54,985 nucleotides of DNA. It comes from Peptoniphilus mikwangii (GTDB taxonomy: Bacteria; Bacillota; Clostridia; Tissierellales; Peptoniphilaceae). Position numbers and translations under genes: made by a program. The notes under the pieces were generated by a model. That model was not told the DNA's origin. It did no database searches and saw nothing but the letters and a program-made list of their open reading frames with translations. Of the stretch, positions 27,043 through 35,577 are shown in pieces. The stretch covers positions 1-54,985 of the forward strand of contig NZ_AUQY01000003.1 of NCBI RefSeq assembly GCF_000468535.1, read 5' to 3'. How positions within the stretch are numbered: position 1 is the first letter of the stretch; the number at the start of each line of letters is the position of its first letter.

Positions 27043-28359
27043 TTAAAATGAAATGCCTTTTACAACTGCAATAAAACACAATATTGCCGCAAGCGGTACA
27101 TAAATATATTTTCCGATAAAATGCCATGAAGAAGAATATTTTTTACTACTTCCGACATTAATTTCAGATAATAATTCTTTCGGATCAAGTATCCAGAACC
27201 AAGTTAGTGCTCCAAGTAATGCTCCAATCGGTATTATATAAATAGATACGAAATCCATCCACGGTCCCCAAATAAATATTGCTTCCATATTTACACTTAT
27301 AGCAAATAATGATATTGCAAGTACCGCCAAGATATTTCTTCTTTTAAAATTTGGGAATTTATACATAATTGACTCAATTACAACTTCAAACATATTTTGT
27401 AATGAAGTAATTCCTCCAAATACAACCGCTAAAAACAAAACTATTGCAAATACTCTTCCAAACGGAATGTCTTGAAGTATTGCAGGAAGTGTTACAAAAA
27501 GCAGTCCCGGTCCTGATGAAACATCTACTCCGTAAGAGAAACATGCCGGAATTATTACAAGAGATGCAACAATAGCTGCTATTGTATCAAAAAATGCAGT
27601 ATTTACCGAACTTTTTACTATATCACTTTCTTTTGGCAAATATGCTCCGTATACAATCATTCCGCTTCCTGTAACTGATAGTGAAAAGAAAGCTTGCCCC
27701 ATTGCAAATATCCAAACCTTTGGATTTGTCAAATCTTTCCACTCCGGTCTGAACATAAAGCTATACCCTTCAAAAGAATCTTTTAAAAATAAAACTCTGA
27801 CTGCTAAGATACAGAACAATATAAAAAATAACGGCATCATTATTTTATTTGTCTTTTCAATTCCCTTTGTACCTACTACAAGTGTTATTATAACTCCAAA
27901 TACAATAACTAAATGATACGGGATTACTGAATACTTGGTCAGTGCAAATGACTCAAACCATGCCTTTGTATCTACCAACATAATACTTCCGGTAACAGAT
28001 TGAAATAAAGCTTTTAAAACATATGCAACTATTACAGAATATCCTACCGCTATACAAAAAGAACCTATAAGAGGTATCCATCCTACAATTTTACCGAGTT
28101 TTTTGTGTCCCCTGCTTTTAAATACATATTCATAAGAACCTAAAGTTCCAGTTCCGGTATGTCTGCCTATTGCATATTCCGCACTAAGACCAACATAACT
28201 GAATATCGCAACAAAAATTAAATATGCTATTAGAAATGCACTTCCTCCAAGAGAACCTATTCTAAATGGAAATCCCCAAACATTTGCCATACCTACGGCA
28301 CTTCCCACACATGCAAGTATAAAACCCCATTGGGAAGAGAAGTTTTTCTTATCTTTCAT
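27043..28359 (-). CDS. Sodium-dependent NSS-family transporter (second copy)
   Basis: This 438-residue paralogue of the 18620-19942 protein has the same eleven-to-twelve-helix layout. Its helix 1 motif is WGFILACVGSAVGMANVWGFP, and helix 6 has FFSLSVTGSGMIVYGAY. Substitutions in helices 1 and 6 relative to the first copy (ANVWGFP for GNIWMFP) suggest a different substrate. It has a GAGGGG site and is a single-gene unit. The substrate is unknown; amino acids are likely by family. Confidence 0.9.
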   Translation of the reverse strand: MKDKKNFSSQWGFILACVGSAVGMANVWGFPFRIGSLGGSAFLIAYLIFVAIFSYVGLSAEYAIGRHTGTGTLGSYEYVFKSRGHKKLGKIVGWIPLIGSFCIAVGYSVIVAYVLKALFQSVTGSIMLVDTKAWFESFALTKYSVIPYHLVIVFGVIITLVVGTKGIEKTNKIMMPLFFILFCILAVRVLFLKDSFEGYSFMFRPEWKDLTNPKVWIFAMGQAFFSLSVTGSGMIVYGAYLPKESDIVKSSVNTAFFDTIAAIVASLVIIPACFSYGVDVSSGPGLLFVTLPAILQDIPFGRVFAIVLFLAVVFGGITSLQNMFEVVIESIMYKFPNFKRRNILAVLAISLFAISVNMEAIFIWGPWMDFVSIYIIPIGALLGALTWFWILDPKELLSEINVGSSKKYSSSWHFIGKYIYVPLAAILCFIAVVKGISF

Positions 28360-28470
28360 AATGCAATCCCCTCAATTCTAATATTATTTTTAATAATTTT
28401 TTAAAGTTTAACACAAATTAGAACAATTGTAAACCCATTTAAACCAATATAGTGAATTTTTTATAAAAAT

Positions 28471-28490
28471 AGTAAGATTATAATCTCACT
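28471..28490 (-). terminator. Second of two tandem terminator-like hairpins
   Basis: agtaagatta/taatctcact forms a 10-bp stem (one wobble), followed by ATTTTTAT on the minus strand. It lies between the phosphatase gene and the NSS gene, 73 bases beyond the first hairpin. Confidence 0.5.
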
Positions 28491-28562
28491 ACTATAAACT
28501 ATTTCTTATAATAATATTTATGATACTATTTTTAAAATTATTTCAAATAAAATTACAACACA

Positions 28563-28590
28563 AAAAGCCCTCTTATGTAAGAGGACTTTT
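28563..28590 (-). terminator. Terminator downstream of the phosphatase gene
   Basis: A 13-bp stem aaaagccctctta/taagaggactttt (one wobble) ends in a T-run on either strand. It lies about 165 bases after the phosphatase stop. The stretch 28591-28754 between them is AT-rich and holds no convincing gene. Confidence 0.7.
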
Positions 28591-28754
28591 CATATAAATA
28601 TAATTAACAAGAGGAATTAATTTATTGAAGAAGAGAACATCAATAAATTACATTGTCTATATTAAACAAGTTTTGTGCAAATTTAATTAAAGAAATGTGT
28701 ATTTTTTATTAAAAATATCAAAGAAATGTCTAATTAAATAATAGTAATTCTTAA

Positions 28755-29360
28755 TTAAATGGTCATAATTTCATTTTTAGGTGCTTTAACTAACATTTTG
28801 AATTCTCCGTTTTCATAGCTGGCAATATTAAATTTTGCATTTCTCCTTACTCTGTTAGTCCAAAATTTATCTACTCCAACCCCTTCTATTAAATTTAAAA
28901 TTGAAATTATAGTTATTCCATGACTTACTATAAGTATATTTTCATCATTACTTTCATAAACATAACTCTTAAAAAATTTTTGAATTCTGTCATTCAAGTC
29001 ATGTATACTTTCTCCGTCAGCTCTATAATAATTCTGCGGTTCATTAAAATATTTTTCATATAATTCCTTATCCTTAAATTTTATATCTTCAAAGAGTTCA
29101 CCGCTCCAACTTCCCACATTTATTTCTCTAAGCAGCTTTGTTTGAATTATATCTCTTTCTCCCGCAATTATTTTTGCAGTTTCATATGCTCTCCCTAAAT
29201 CCGAAGAATATATATGATCAAATTTCACATCTTTTGATTGTTCTTTTAATGAATATGCCATTTTTATTCCATCCTCGGTTAAGGGTGAATCTAAATGTCC
29301 CTGTATTCTATTTTCTCTATTCCAATAAGTTTGTCCATGTCTTGTAAAATAAATCTTCAT
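28755..29360 (-). CDS. Histidine phosphatase family protein (phosphoglycerate mutase-like)
   Basis: This 201-residue enzyme has the catalytic YFTRHGQT motif at residues 4-11, the second phosphate-binding segment SSDLGRAYETA near residue 56, and the second histidine in ILIVSHGITI (about residue 145). Such proteins are broad phosphatases or cofactor-dependent mutases, and the substrate is not shown. Its ATG overlaps the TGA of the MutS-like gene (ATGA), so the two are translated together. Confidence 0.88.
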   Translation of the reverse strand: MKIYFTRHGQTYWNRENRIQGHLDSPLTEDGIKMAYSLKEQSKDVKFDHIYSSDLGRAYETAKIIAGERDIIQTKLLREINVGSWSGELFEDIKFKDKELYEKYFNEPQNYYRADGESIHDLNDRIQKFFKSYVYESNDENILIVSHGITIISILNLIEGVGVDKFWTNRVRRNAKFNIASYENGEFKMLVKAPKNEIMTI

Positions 29361-31033
29361 AATTTTTCTTCAAAAAGCTCCTCTGCCATTTTTCTTGCAT
29401 TATTTACAATCTCATCAGGATAGCCCTTAACCCTTAAAATCTCAATAGCATTTCTGCTTATTGCAGGCCCCTTTCTTATAATGTAATCAAATAATATATC
29501 ATCATCTTTAATTTCTTCCTCAAAATGATAATTTTTAAATGTATCTTTTAATAAGTTTGTAAGTTCAATATCATGAGTAGCCGCTATAATCTTTCTGTCG
29601 TTCGCAAGATATTTTAATGTATTATATGCCGCAGATATTCTGTCTACCGTATTAGTCCCCTTAAATATTTCATCAAGTACAACTAATTTTTTAACTTTAC
29701 TTTCATCTATCATTCTCTTTATTGCAAGAGTTTCTGCAAGAAAATAACTCATCGACTCTTCAATAGAATCTCTTATATCTATCGCACTTTGCAAATAAAA
29801 CATAGATGTTCTATACTCATCAGCCATTACAAACCCTAAAGTCATAGCCATTATATTTGAAATTGAAATACTTCTTAAAAAAGTTGACTTGCCCGATGCA
29901 TTTGAACCTGTAATTAAAACATTCTCATAATCAAAATTAAAATTTGATGGAACCTGAGTTTCTCGATTTAAAAGAGGATGTCTTAAATTTTTAGCACTAA
30001 GACAAAAATCTTCATCTACATATTCCACATCTTTTGCATCTATCGCCAAATATAGAGATGTCATTGCAATATATACCTCAATTTTCCCAAGCAGCTCATA
30101 CAATTCAATTAGAATATCTCTGTTTAAATTTATTGCATCTGCTGTTTTAAAGAAATTTCTCGCATTATACATTATTAAAACATCTATTAGATTCTTTAAC
30201 AAATCTGTATCCTGTGAATTTGAAGCAATTCTTGCACTGCCGACTTTTTTTCTTATACTTTTAAGAGTGACATTTATTTCTCTAATTCTATCCAATTCTT
30301 CGGAAATAACATCGCAATTTATATTTTCAATATCCTTTGCAAGTAATAAAACATCATAAATATTTATAAAATCTAAAACCCTACCTAAAGTTGCCTTTTT
30401 CATCTTATTTGAAAAATATATATTAAGAAGTATCAGACAAGTTCCTGCTATAATTCCAAAACCTTTATTTATATATCCTGCGATTAAAATTAAAGGAACT
30501 GAAAACGAAAGTACATATGTTGGCAACTTGTATGCCGCAAATCTTTCATAATCTATACCTTCATAAAAAATTTGAATTATATCCCTCTTAAAATTGCCGA
30601 CCTTTGCAAATTCAAGTTGAATTTCCTTTGCCTGTTCTTCATTTTCAATAAAATACTCTCTAATACTTTTTAATTTATCGTGATGAGCTTTATTGAACAC
30701 CGGACTTCGCAAAAACTTAAATAAATATTGTGAACCGATTGTAGATTTCGTATGATCAAATTTTCTAAACACACTATCCATATTCAAATCATTAAAAGTT
30801 ATATCGTCAATAGTGTAATCAGACTTTTCGCCAAGTTCGTACAGCTTTGAAATAACTTTTAAATTTCTATTGTCATCAGATGGACTTCTGCCAAAGTCAT
30901 AATAGACTTTTTCTCTTAACAATCTTAGATACTTAGCCTTTCTTAAAAATTCAGCAATAAATAGAAATCCGATAATAAAAATTATTATAAATAAAAAATA
31001 TTGCAATCCGTCATACATTTTTAAATTATCCAT
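29357..31033 (-). CDS. Membrane-anchored MutS-family ATPase
   Basis: About 558 residues. One N-terminal membrane helix (YFLFIIIFIIGFLFIAEFL) and a hairpin of two more near residues 170-205 bracket a helical clamp-like region. The C-terminal 220 residues are a MutS domain V ATPase: Walker A ITGSNASGKST, Walker B KLVVLDEIFKGT and the conserved AATHDIELT. It lacks MutS mismatch-binding domain I and the Smr domain of MutS2. It therefore belongs to a membrane MutS-like family of unknown role. The ATG at 31033 follows GGAGG at 10 bases. Confidence 0.82.
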   Translation of the reverse strand: MDNLKMYDGLQYFLFIIIFIIGFLFIAEFLRKAKYLRLLREKVYYDFGRSPSDDNRNLKVISKLYELGEKSDYTIDDITFNDLNMDSVFRKFDHTKSTIGSQYLFKFLRSPVFNKAHHDKLKSIREYFIENEEQAKEIQLEFAKVGNFKRDIIQIFYEGIDYERFAAYKLPTYVLSFSVPLILIAGYINKGFGIIAGTCLILLNIYFSNKMKKATLGRVLDFINIYDVLLLAKDIENINCDVISEELDRIREINVTLKSIRKKVGSARIASNSQDTDLLKNLIDVLIMYNARNFFKTADAINLNRDILIELYELLGKIEVYIAMTSLYLAIDAKDVEYVDEDFCLSAKNLRHPLLNRETQVPSNFNFDYENVLITGSNASGKSTFLRSISISNIMAMTLGFVMADEYRTSMFYLQSAIDIRDSIEESMSYFLAETLAIKRMIDESKVKKLVVLDEIFKGTNTVDRISAAYNTLKYLANDRKIIAATHDIELTNLLKDTFKNYHFEEEIKDDDILFDYIIRKGPAISRNAIEILRVKGYPDEIVNNARKMAEELFEEKL

Positions 31034-31258
31034 CCCTATATTATCCTCCAAAATATAGTATGTTATCTATTCTTTTACATCTATCGATTTTATATAAATA
31101 TTATTAGTCCGCTAAAAAAATCATTTCATTTATTACAGTAAAATACTGCCTGTTATGTTTTTACTAAAAAATATAATAGTTGATTTTACAAAAAATATAA
31201 AAATAATTATAGTCATAGTTTTATGTTGAAAAACAACTCCAAGTTCATAATTAATACT

Positions 31259-31405
31259 TTACAAAACACTGCGAAGAGTTCTAATTCCGAAAAATATATA
31301 TACAATGCCCAATATATAATAAATACTCTGTTTTTGAATATATCCGACAATAATAAAAACAATACCTACAAAAAACCACATTAACGATACCATGTATTTT
31401 TTCAT
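31259..31405 (-). CDS. Small two-helix membrane protein, 48 residues
   Basis: An ATG at 31405 with a GGGAG site 8 bases upstream opens a 48-residue frame ending in TAA at 31261-31259. It begins MKKYMVSL. Two hydrophobic helices (about residues 6-23 and 28-41) are joined by a short QKQS turn, and the protein ends RTLRSVL. Codon use is like that of its neighbours. I do not recognise a family. It sits alone between the MutS-like gene and the dehydrogenase. The rest of 31052-31258 shows nothing convincing. Confidence 0.6.
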   Translation of the reverse strand: MKKYMVSLMWFFVGIVFIIVGYIQKQSIYYILGIVYIFFGIRTLRSVL

Positions 31406-31480
31406 TTTATTATCTCCCTAAACTATAGTTTATGTGAAAATTATACTATTTGTTTAAAAATTTTTCAAATTTATAAATAA

Positions 31481-31515
31481 AAAATGCACTTACAATCAAA
31501 GTATAAGTGCATTTT
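31481..31515 (-). terminator. Terminator after the hydroxyacid dehydrogenase gene
   Basis: A perfect 12-bp stem aaaatgcactta/taagtgcatttt with an 11-base loop and a T-rich flank lies just after the stop at 31530. Confidence 0.75.
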
Positions 31516-31529
31516 AATTTCAATTTTAA

Positions 31530-32474
31530 TTATAAATTAAAAACTTTTTTAACGTTTTGAACTACAACTCTTCCGATGTCATCTTGTGCATCTATTGTTG
31601 AACCGCCAACATGAGGAGTTACAAAAACTCTATCTAATTCAAATAATGGAGACTCGATGTGAGCATCTTGTGAATCAAGTCCGCCTGTTCCAAGTTCATC
31701 TGCAAGAGTATCTAAGTTTGCTCCGCCAAGTTTACCATTCTTAATATATTTGTAAAGGTCAGCTTCGTTTACAATTCCACCTCTTGCACAGTTAATAATA
31801 ACTGCTCCATCCTTCATTCTTTCCATTGCAGCAGCATTTAACATATCCTTTGTATCAGGAGTTAGAGGAACGTGCAATGTTATAATGTCTGAATTTTCAA
31901 TTACTTCATCAAGAGAAATAATTTTTACATATTCAATCGGATTATTTTCCGGTTTAACAAAAGGATCATATGCAATAACATCCATATGAAGTACATGTGC
32001 TATTTCAGCAACTCTTCTTCCAATTGCTCCAAATCCGATTATACCTAAAGTCTTATTTCTAACTTCTCTACCAATCCATCTATATTTATTCCAAATATGC
32101 TTATTTTTAACTTCATCAATTGCTTGGAATGAGTTTCTATAAGTTTCAAGCATCTTTCCGATTACAAGTTCTGCTACTGCGTTTGCATTTAGTCCCGGTG
32201 AATTGCAAACTTCTATTCCCTTTGACTTTGCATACTCAACATCAACATGGTTCATTCCTGTTGAACCTACCATTATAGCTTTTAGATTTGTAGCTGCATC
32301 TATAACTTCTTTTCTAATATGTGGGTCAACTCTCATACAAAGTAGATCATAGGGTGCTATTATCTCTGCTAACTTTTCAGCAGTAGGTAGCATAACCTTA
32401 TCAACCTCAAAACCAAGTTTCACTAACTCTTCATCAATAATATCCGACATGTAGTCAATAATCAATGCTTTCAT
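31530..32474 (-). CDS. D-2-hydroxyacid dehydrogenase (phosphoglycerate dehydrogenase-like)
   Basis: This 314-residue NAD-dependent enzyme interconverts a 2-hydroxy acid and a 2-oxo acid. The NAD loop is GIIGFGAIGRRVAE (about residues 144-157). The catalytic trio is Arg in NCARGG, Glu in LADE and His in TPHVGGST. It lacks the C-terminal ACT domain of classical SerA. It also has a short insertion (LGTGGLDSQDAHIES) after the catalytic Glu. It may act on 3-phosphoglycerate or on 2-oxo acids from amino-acid fermentation. The start has GGAGAG. It forms a single-gene unit. Confidence 0.87.
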   Translation of the reverse strand: MKALIIDYMSDIIDEELVKLGFEVDKVMLPTAEKLAEIIAPYDLLCMRVDPHIRKEVIDAATNLKAIMVGSTGMNHVDVEYAKSKGIEVCNSPGLNANAVAELVIGKMLETYRNSFQAIDEVKNKHIWNKYRWIGREVRNKTLGIIGFGAIGRRVAEIAHVLHMDVIAYDPFVKPENNPIEYVKIISLDEVIENSDIITLHVPLTPDTKDMLNAAAMERMKDGAVIINCARGGIVNEADLYKYIKNGKLGGANLDTLADELGTGGLDSQDAHIESPLFELDRVFVTPHVGGSTIDAQDDIGRVVVQNVKKVFNL

Positions 32475-32610
32475 TAAAATCTCTCCTTTAACTTATTATT
32501 ATGTATCCACTACATCTTCATACACTTTCATTGTACCTAAGTTACTCTTCTTTTTCAACCTACATTTTAAATTATAAAAATAATTTAAAATGTATTGTTT
32601 CATAAAAAAA

Positions 32611-32637
32611 CTACAGACATCAAACCGACATCTGTAG
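32611..32637 (-). terminator. Terminator of the Ser-Ile-Phe tRNA unit
   Basis: A ctacaga/tctgtag stem is followed by seven Ts on the minus strand just beyond tRNA-Phe. Confidence 0.75.
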
Positions 32638-32642
32638 CCTTG

Positions 32643-32718
<76 letters not shown>

Positions 32719-32820
32719 ATATTTAATTTTACTGTTTTCTTCTTAAACAAATTTATTTCGTCTTAACTTAAAAATATTGCCATCAATACTTAGCCCAAAG
32801 GCTAAGTATCAGGCAAAATA

Positions 32821-32897
32821 TGGTGGGCCTTCAGGGACTCGAACCCCGGACCTACCGGTTATGAGCCGGGCGCTCTAACCGACTGAGCTAAAGGCCC
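32821..32897 (-). tRNA. tRNA-Ile2 (CAT, lysidine-modified)
   Basis: A 77-base cloverleaf with encoded CCA and anticodon CAT. The body begins GGGCCTTTAGCTCAG and has the CGGCTCATAACCG anticodon arm. This resembles the AUA-reading tRNA-Ile of Bacillus rather than elongator or initiator Met tRNA. It would be the substrate of TilS (14433-15776). The identity is by resemblance. Confidence 0.82.
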
Positions 32898-32904
32898 TCA
32901 CCAT

Positions 32905-32995
32905 TGGCGGAGAAAGAGGGATTTGAACCCTCGCGACCCTATCGAGCCCTACTCCCTTAGCAGGGGAGCCTCTTCAGCCTCTTGAGTATTTCTCC
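32905..32995 (-). tRNA. tRNA-Ser (GCT)
   Basis: A 91-base class II tRNA with a long variable arm and encoded CCA. The anticodon loop CTGCTAA gives GCT. It is the first gene of the three-tRNA unit. Confidence 0.95.
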
Positions 32996-33031
32996 AATTA
33001 GTCGGTTATTTTTTGTTAAATTACTTTATTC

Positions 33032-33060
33032 ATTATAGGGTATCAAAACAATATTGTCAA
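33032..33060 (-). promoter_or_regulatory. Consensus promoter of the Ser-Ile-Phe tRNA unit
   Basis: Perfect TTGACA (33060-33055) and TATAAT (33037-33032) on the minus strand are 17 bases apart, about 37 bases before tRNA-Ser. Confidence 0.85.
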
Positions 33061-33081
33061 TACTAAATTTAATTATATTTT

Positions 33082-33116
33082 AAAAATATGGAAGGAATTT
33101 CTCCTTCCATATTTTT
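33082..33116 (-). terminator. Terminator of the hut operon
   Basis: A perfect 15-bp stem aaaaatatggaagga/tccttccatattttt with a 5-base loop and T-run lies after ftcD. It separates hut from the tRNA promoter. Confidence 0.88.
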
Positions 33117-33133
33117 ACAGGTAAGTTATATTA

Positions 33134-34015
33134 CTAAAAATATATTTGATCTACAGAGAAGCTGTCAGCAATTCTCAAATAGAAATCTAATACATCTCTT
33201 AGTGCATATATAGGTACCGGACCTACAAGTTCAGTATCAACAACATTTACATTGTAGCGTTGTGCTTCTGATTTTATAGTTTCAAAAACTCTGTGTATAG
33301 GAGTTTTTTCATAATTTATCATATTCATAGAAACTTGAATTTGTTTTCTTTCTTCAAGCTCTAATGCTATTGCTCTTATAAAAGTATATCCGCCTGCAGC
33401 AGCTCTTACCGATTTAACTATTTTTTTACCTATTTCAATATCATGTGTATCAAGATTAATGTTAAATGCTACAAGAGGAAATCTTGCTCCTGTAACAGTT
33501 GCTCCAGACTTAGGATTAAATTCCTTAGGTCCTTCATCAGGTTCCCACTCAGGATCTTTCATTTTTTCTTCAAGAGCTTCATATTGACCTTTTCTGATTT
33601 TAGGAAGAGCTTTTCTATATTCACGTTCTTGAGTATCTTCATAGAAATAAACAGGAACTCCAAGTTCTCCCAAGTATTTACCGAATCTCTTAGAAATTTC
33701 AACAGCCTCATCAGTTGTAACTTCTCTAACAGGAATAAACGGTACAACATCTACCGCACCCATTCTGGGATGTGACCCTTTGTGCTTCGTCATATCTATG
33801 AGCTCTACCGCTTTTGCTGCAAGTCTTTTTGTTGCTTCTAAAACATCTTCAGGTTCTCCCTTATAAGTAAATACAGTTCTGTTATGATCTTCATTTGAAT
33901 CTATATCTACAACAGTTATTCCGTCAACAGACAAAAAAGCATCTTTAACCTCATTTACTAAATCTAAATTTGTGCCTTCACTAATATTTACTTCAGCCAT
34001 TAATACTTTACTCAT
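33134..34015 (-). CDS. ftcD: Glutamate formimidoyltransferase
   Basis: This 293-residue stand-alone formiminotransferase moves the formimino group of N-formimino-glutamate to tetrahydrofolate and releases glutamate. The N-subdomain has NEDHNRTVFTYKG, and KGSHPRMGAVDVVPFIPV lies near residue 80. The C-subdomain has GARFPLVAFNINLDT. The cyclodeaminase activity, fused in animals, is the separate gene fchA here. It is the last gene of the hut operon, 14 bases after hutH. Confidence 0.95.
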   Translation of the reverse strand: MSKVLMAEVNISEGTNLDLVNEVKDAFLSVDGITVVDIDSNEDHNRTVFTYKGEPEDVLEATKRLAAKAVELIDMTKHKGSHPRMGAVDVVPFIPVREVTTDEAVEISKRFGKYLGELGVPVYFYEDTQEREYRKALPKIRKGQYEALEEKMKDPEWEPDEGPKEFNPKSGATVTGARFPLVAFNINLDTHDIEIGKKIVKSVRAAAGGYTFIRAIALELEERKQIQVSMNMINYEKTPIHRVFETIKSEAQRYNVNVVDTELVGPVPIYALRDVLDFYLRIADSFSVDQIYF

Positions 34016-34029
34016 TATTATCTCCCTTA

Positions 34030-35565
34030 TTATTTAAGCTTTCCTACTGCCTGTTCCACTCTATCTAATAATTTTCCTGACTCTACCAATTCAAATGCCT
34101 TATCCATATCCGGATAGAAAATAACATCATTTTCCATGAAGTCTACTTTTTCTCTTAATAATTTATATGCCTCAATTGAACCTTTTCCTAAACTGTTTGT
34201 TTCACCAAAATCAGCTGCTTGAGCTCCACATAAAAGTTCAATGCTTATAACGTGTTGTGCATGATTTATTATTGTTCTTGCCTTTCTTGCTCCGATTGTA
34301 CCCATACTTACATGGTCCTCTTGATTTGCAGATGTAGGAATTGAATCTACACATGCAGGATGAGCAAGAACTTTATTTTCAGATACTAATGCTGCCGCAA
34401 CATATTGAGGAATCATAAATCCGTCATTAATTCCGCCATGCTTTACAAGAAATGCCGGTAGTCCGTGAGAAAGTGCAGGGTTTACTAATTTTTCAATTCT
34501 TCTTTCTGAAATATTCGCAATTTCAGATGCTAAAATTCCAAGTGTATCCATTGCAATTGCAATAGGTTGTCCATGGAAATTTCCTCCTGATATACAAGCC
34601 CCGTTTTCTCCCGGGAAAATTAACGGATTATCTGTAACTGAATTTATTTCTGTTTCCACTGTTTTCTTTACATATTCAAATGCAAGTCTTGATGCTCCGT
34701 GAACTTGCGGAATACATCTTAAAGAATAAGCATCCTGCATTCTTTTTTCTCCCTGTCTTGTAACTCTCTTTGAGTCTTCAAGCAACCTTCTCATATTTTC
34801 CGCAACATCTATTTGACCTTGATGAGGTCTTATAATTTGAATTCTCTCATCGTATGCATCTATAATACCTTCAAGGGAATCTACTGTAAGAGAGCTTACA
34901 ATATCTGCCTGTTTTAATAACTTTTCAGCATCATAAACAGCCAATACCGCATTACCCATCATGGCTTGTGTACCATTTATAAGAGCAAGTCCCTCTTTTG
35001 CTTTTAAAACTATTGTCTCAACTCCGGCTCTTTGCATAGCTTCTTTACCTGAAAGAACCTCTCCCTTATATTCCGCCTCTCCCTCTCCCATCATAGGAAG
35101 AACCATATGTGCAAGAGGACACAAATCTCCTGATGAACCTACTGAACCTTTAGATCTTACAATAGGATGAACTCCTGCATTAAGCATATTTACCAAACAT
35201 TCTATTGTTGTCATCAGAACTCCTGAAAATCCTTTACATACAGCATTTGCTCTAAGAATCATCATAGCTCTTACAACCTCTGTATCAAAAGGTTCTCCTA
35301 CTCCGCAAGCATCAGAATATATTAAATTTTTTTGTAGTAAATCAAGTTGTTCTTCTGAAATTGATACTGTAGAAAATTTTCCGAATCCCGTATTAATTCC
35401 ATAAATGGCCTGTCCGTTTGCAAGTGCATCTTCAACGTATTGTCTTGATGTTAAAATAGCTGCTTTTTGATTCTCATCAATTTCAACTTTAGCCCCAAAT
35501 CTTGCAACTGCAACTACATCTTCAATTGTTAAATCGTTTCCGTTAATTTTTATTACTCTCTCCAT
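34030..35565 (-). CDS. hutH: Histidine ammonia-lyase
   Basis: This 511-residue enzyme removes ammonia from histidine to give urocanate. The family architecture is complete: YGINTGFGKF near residue 60, the MIO cofactor segment GSVGSSGDLCPLAH near residues 141-154, and QEDHVSMG near 418. The cofactor triad reads Ser-Ser-Gly, whereas most characterised lyases have Ala-Ser-Gly. The cyclising Ser and Gly are conserved, so activity is plausible. It is in the hut operon between the class III PLP enzyme and ftcD, with a GGAGA site. Confidence 0.94.
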   Translation of the reverse strand: MERVIKINGNDLTIEDVVAVARFGAKVEIDENQKAAILTSRQYVEDALANGQAIYGINTGFGKFSTVSISEEQLDLLQKNLIYSDACGVGEPFDTEVVRAMMILRANAVCKGFSGVLMTTIECLVNMLNAGVHPIVRSKGSVGSSGDLCPLAHMVLPMMGEGEAEYKGEVLSGKEAMQRAGVETIVLKAKEGLALINGTQAMMGNAVLAVYDAEKLLKQADIVSSLTVDSLEGIIDAYDERIQIIRPHQGQIDVAENMRRLLEDSKRVTRQGEKRMQDAYSLRCIPQVHGASRLAFEYVKKTVETEINSVTDNPLIFPGENGACISGGNFHGQPIAIAMDTLGILASEIANISERRIEKLVNPALSHGLPAFLVKHGGINDGFMIPQYVAAALVSENKVLAHPACVDSIPTSANQEDHVSMGTIGARKARTIINHAQHVISIELLCGAQAADFGETNSLGKGSIEAYKLLREKVDFMENDVIFYPDMDKAFELVESGKLLDRVEQAVGKLK

Positions 35566-35577
35566 TGCTATTCTCCT

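Noticed and set aside
18620-28359. The two NSS transporters as a recent duplication
   Set aside because: They differ at many positions including helix 1, so the copies are old paralogues and not a tandem repeat.
28611-28690. Tiny plus-strand frame after AAGAGG (about 22 codons from a TTG)
   Set aside because: The ribosome site spacing is poor, the peptide is unremarkable and no promoter precedes it.
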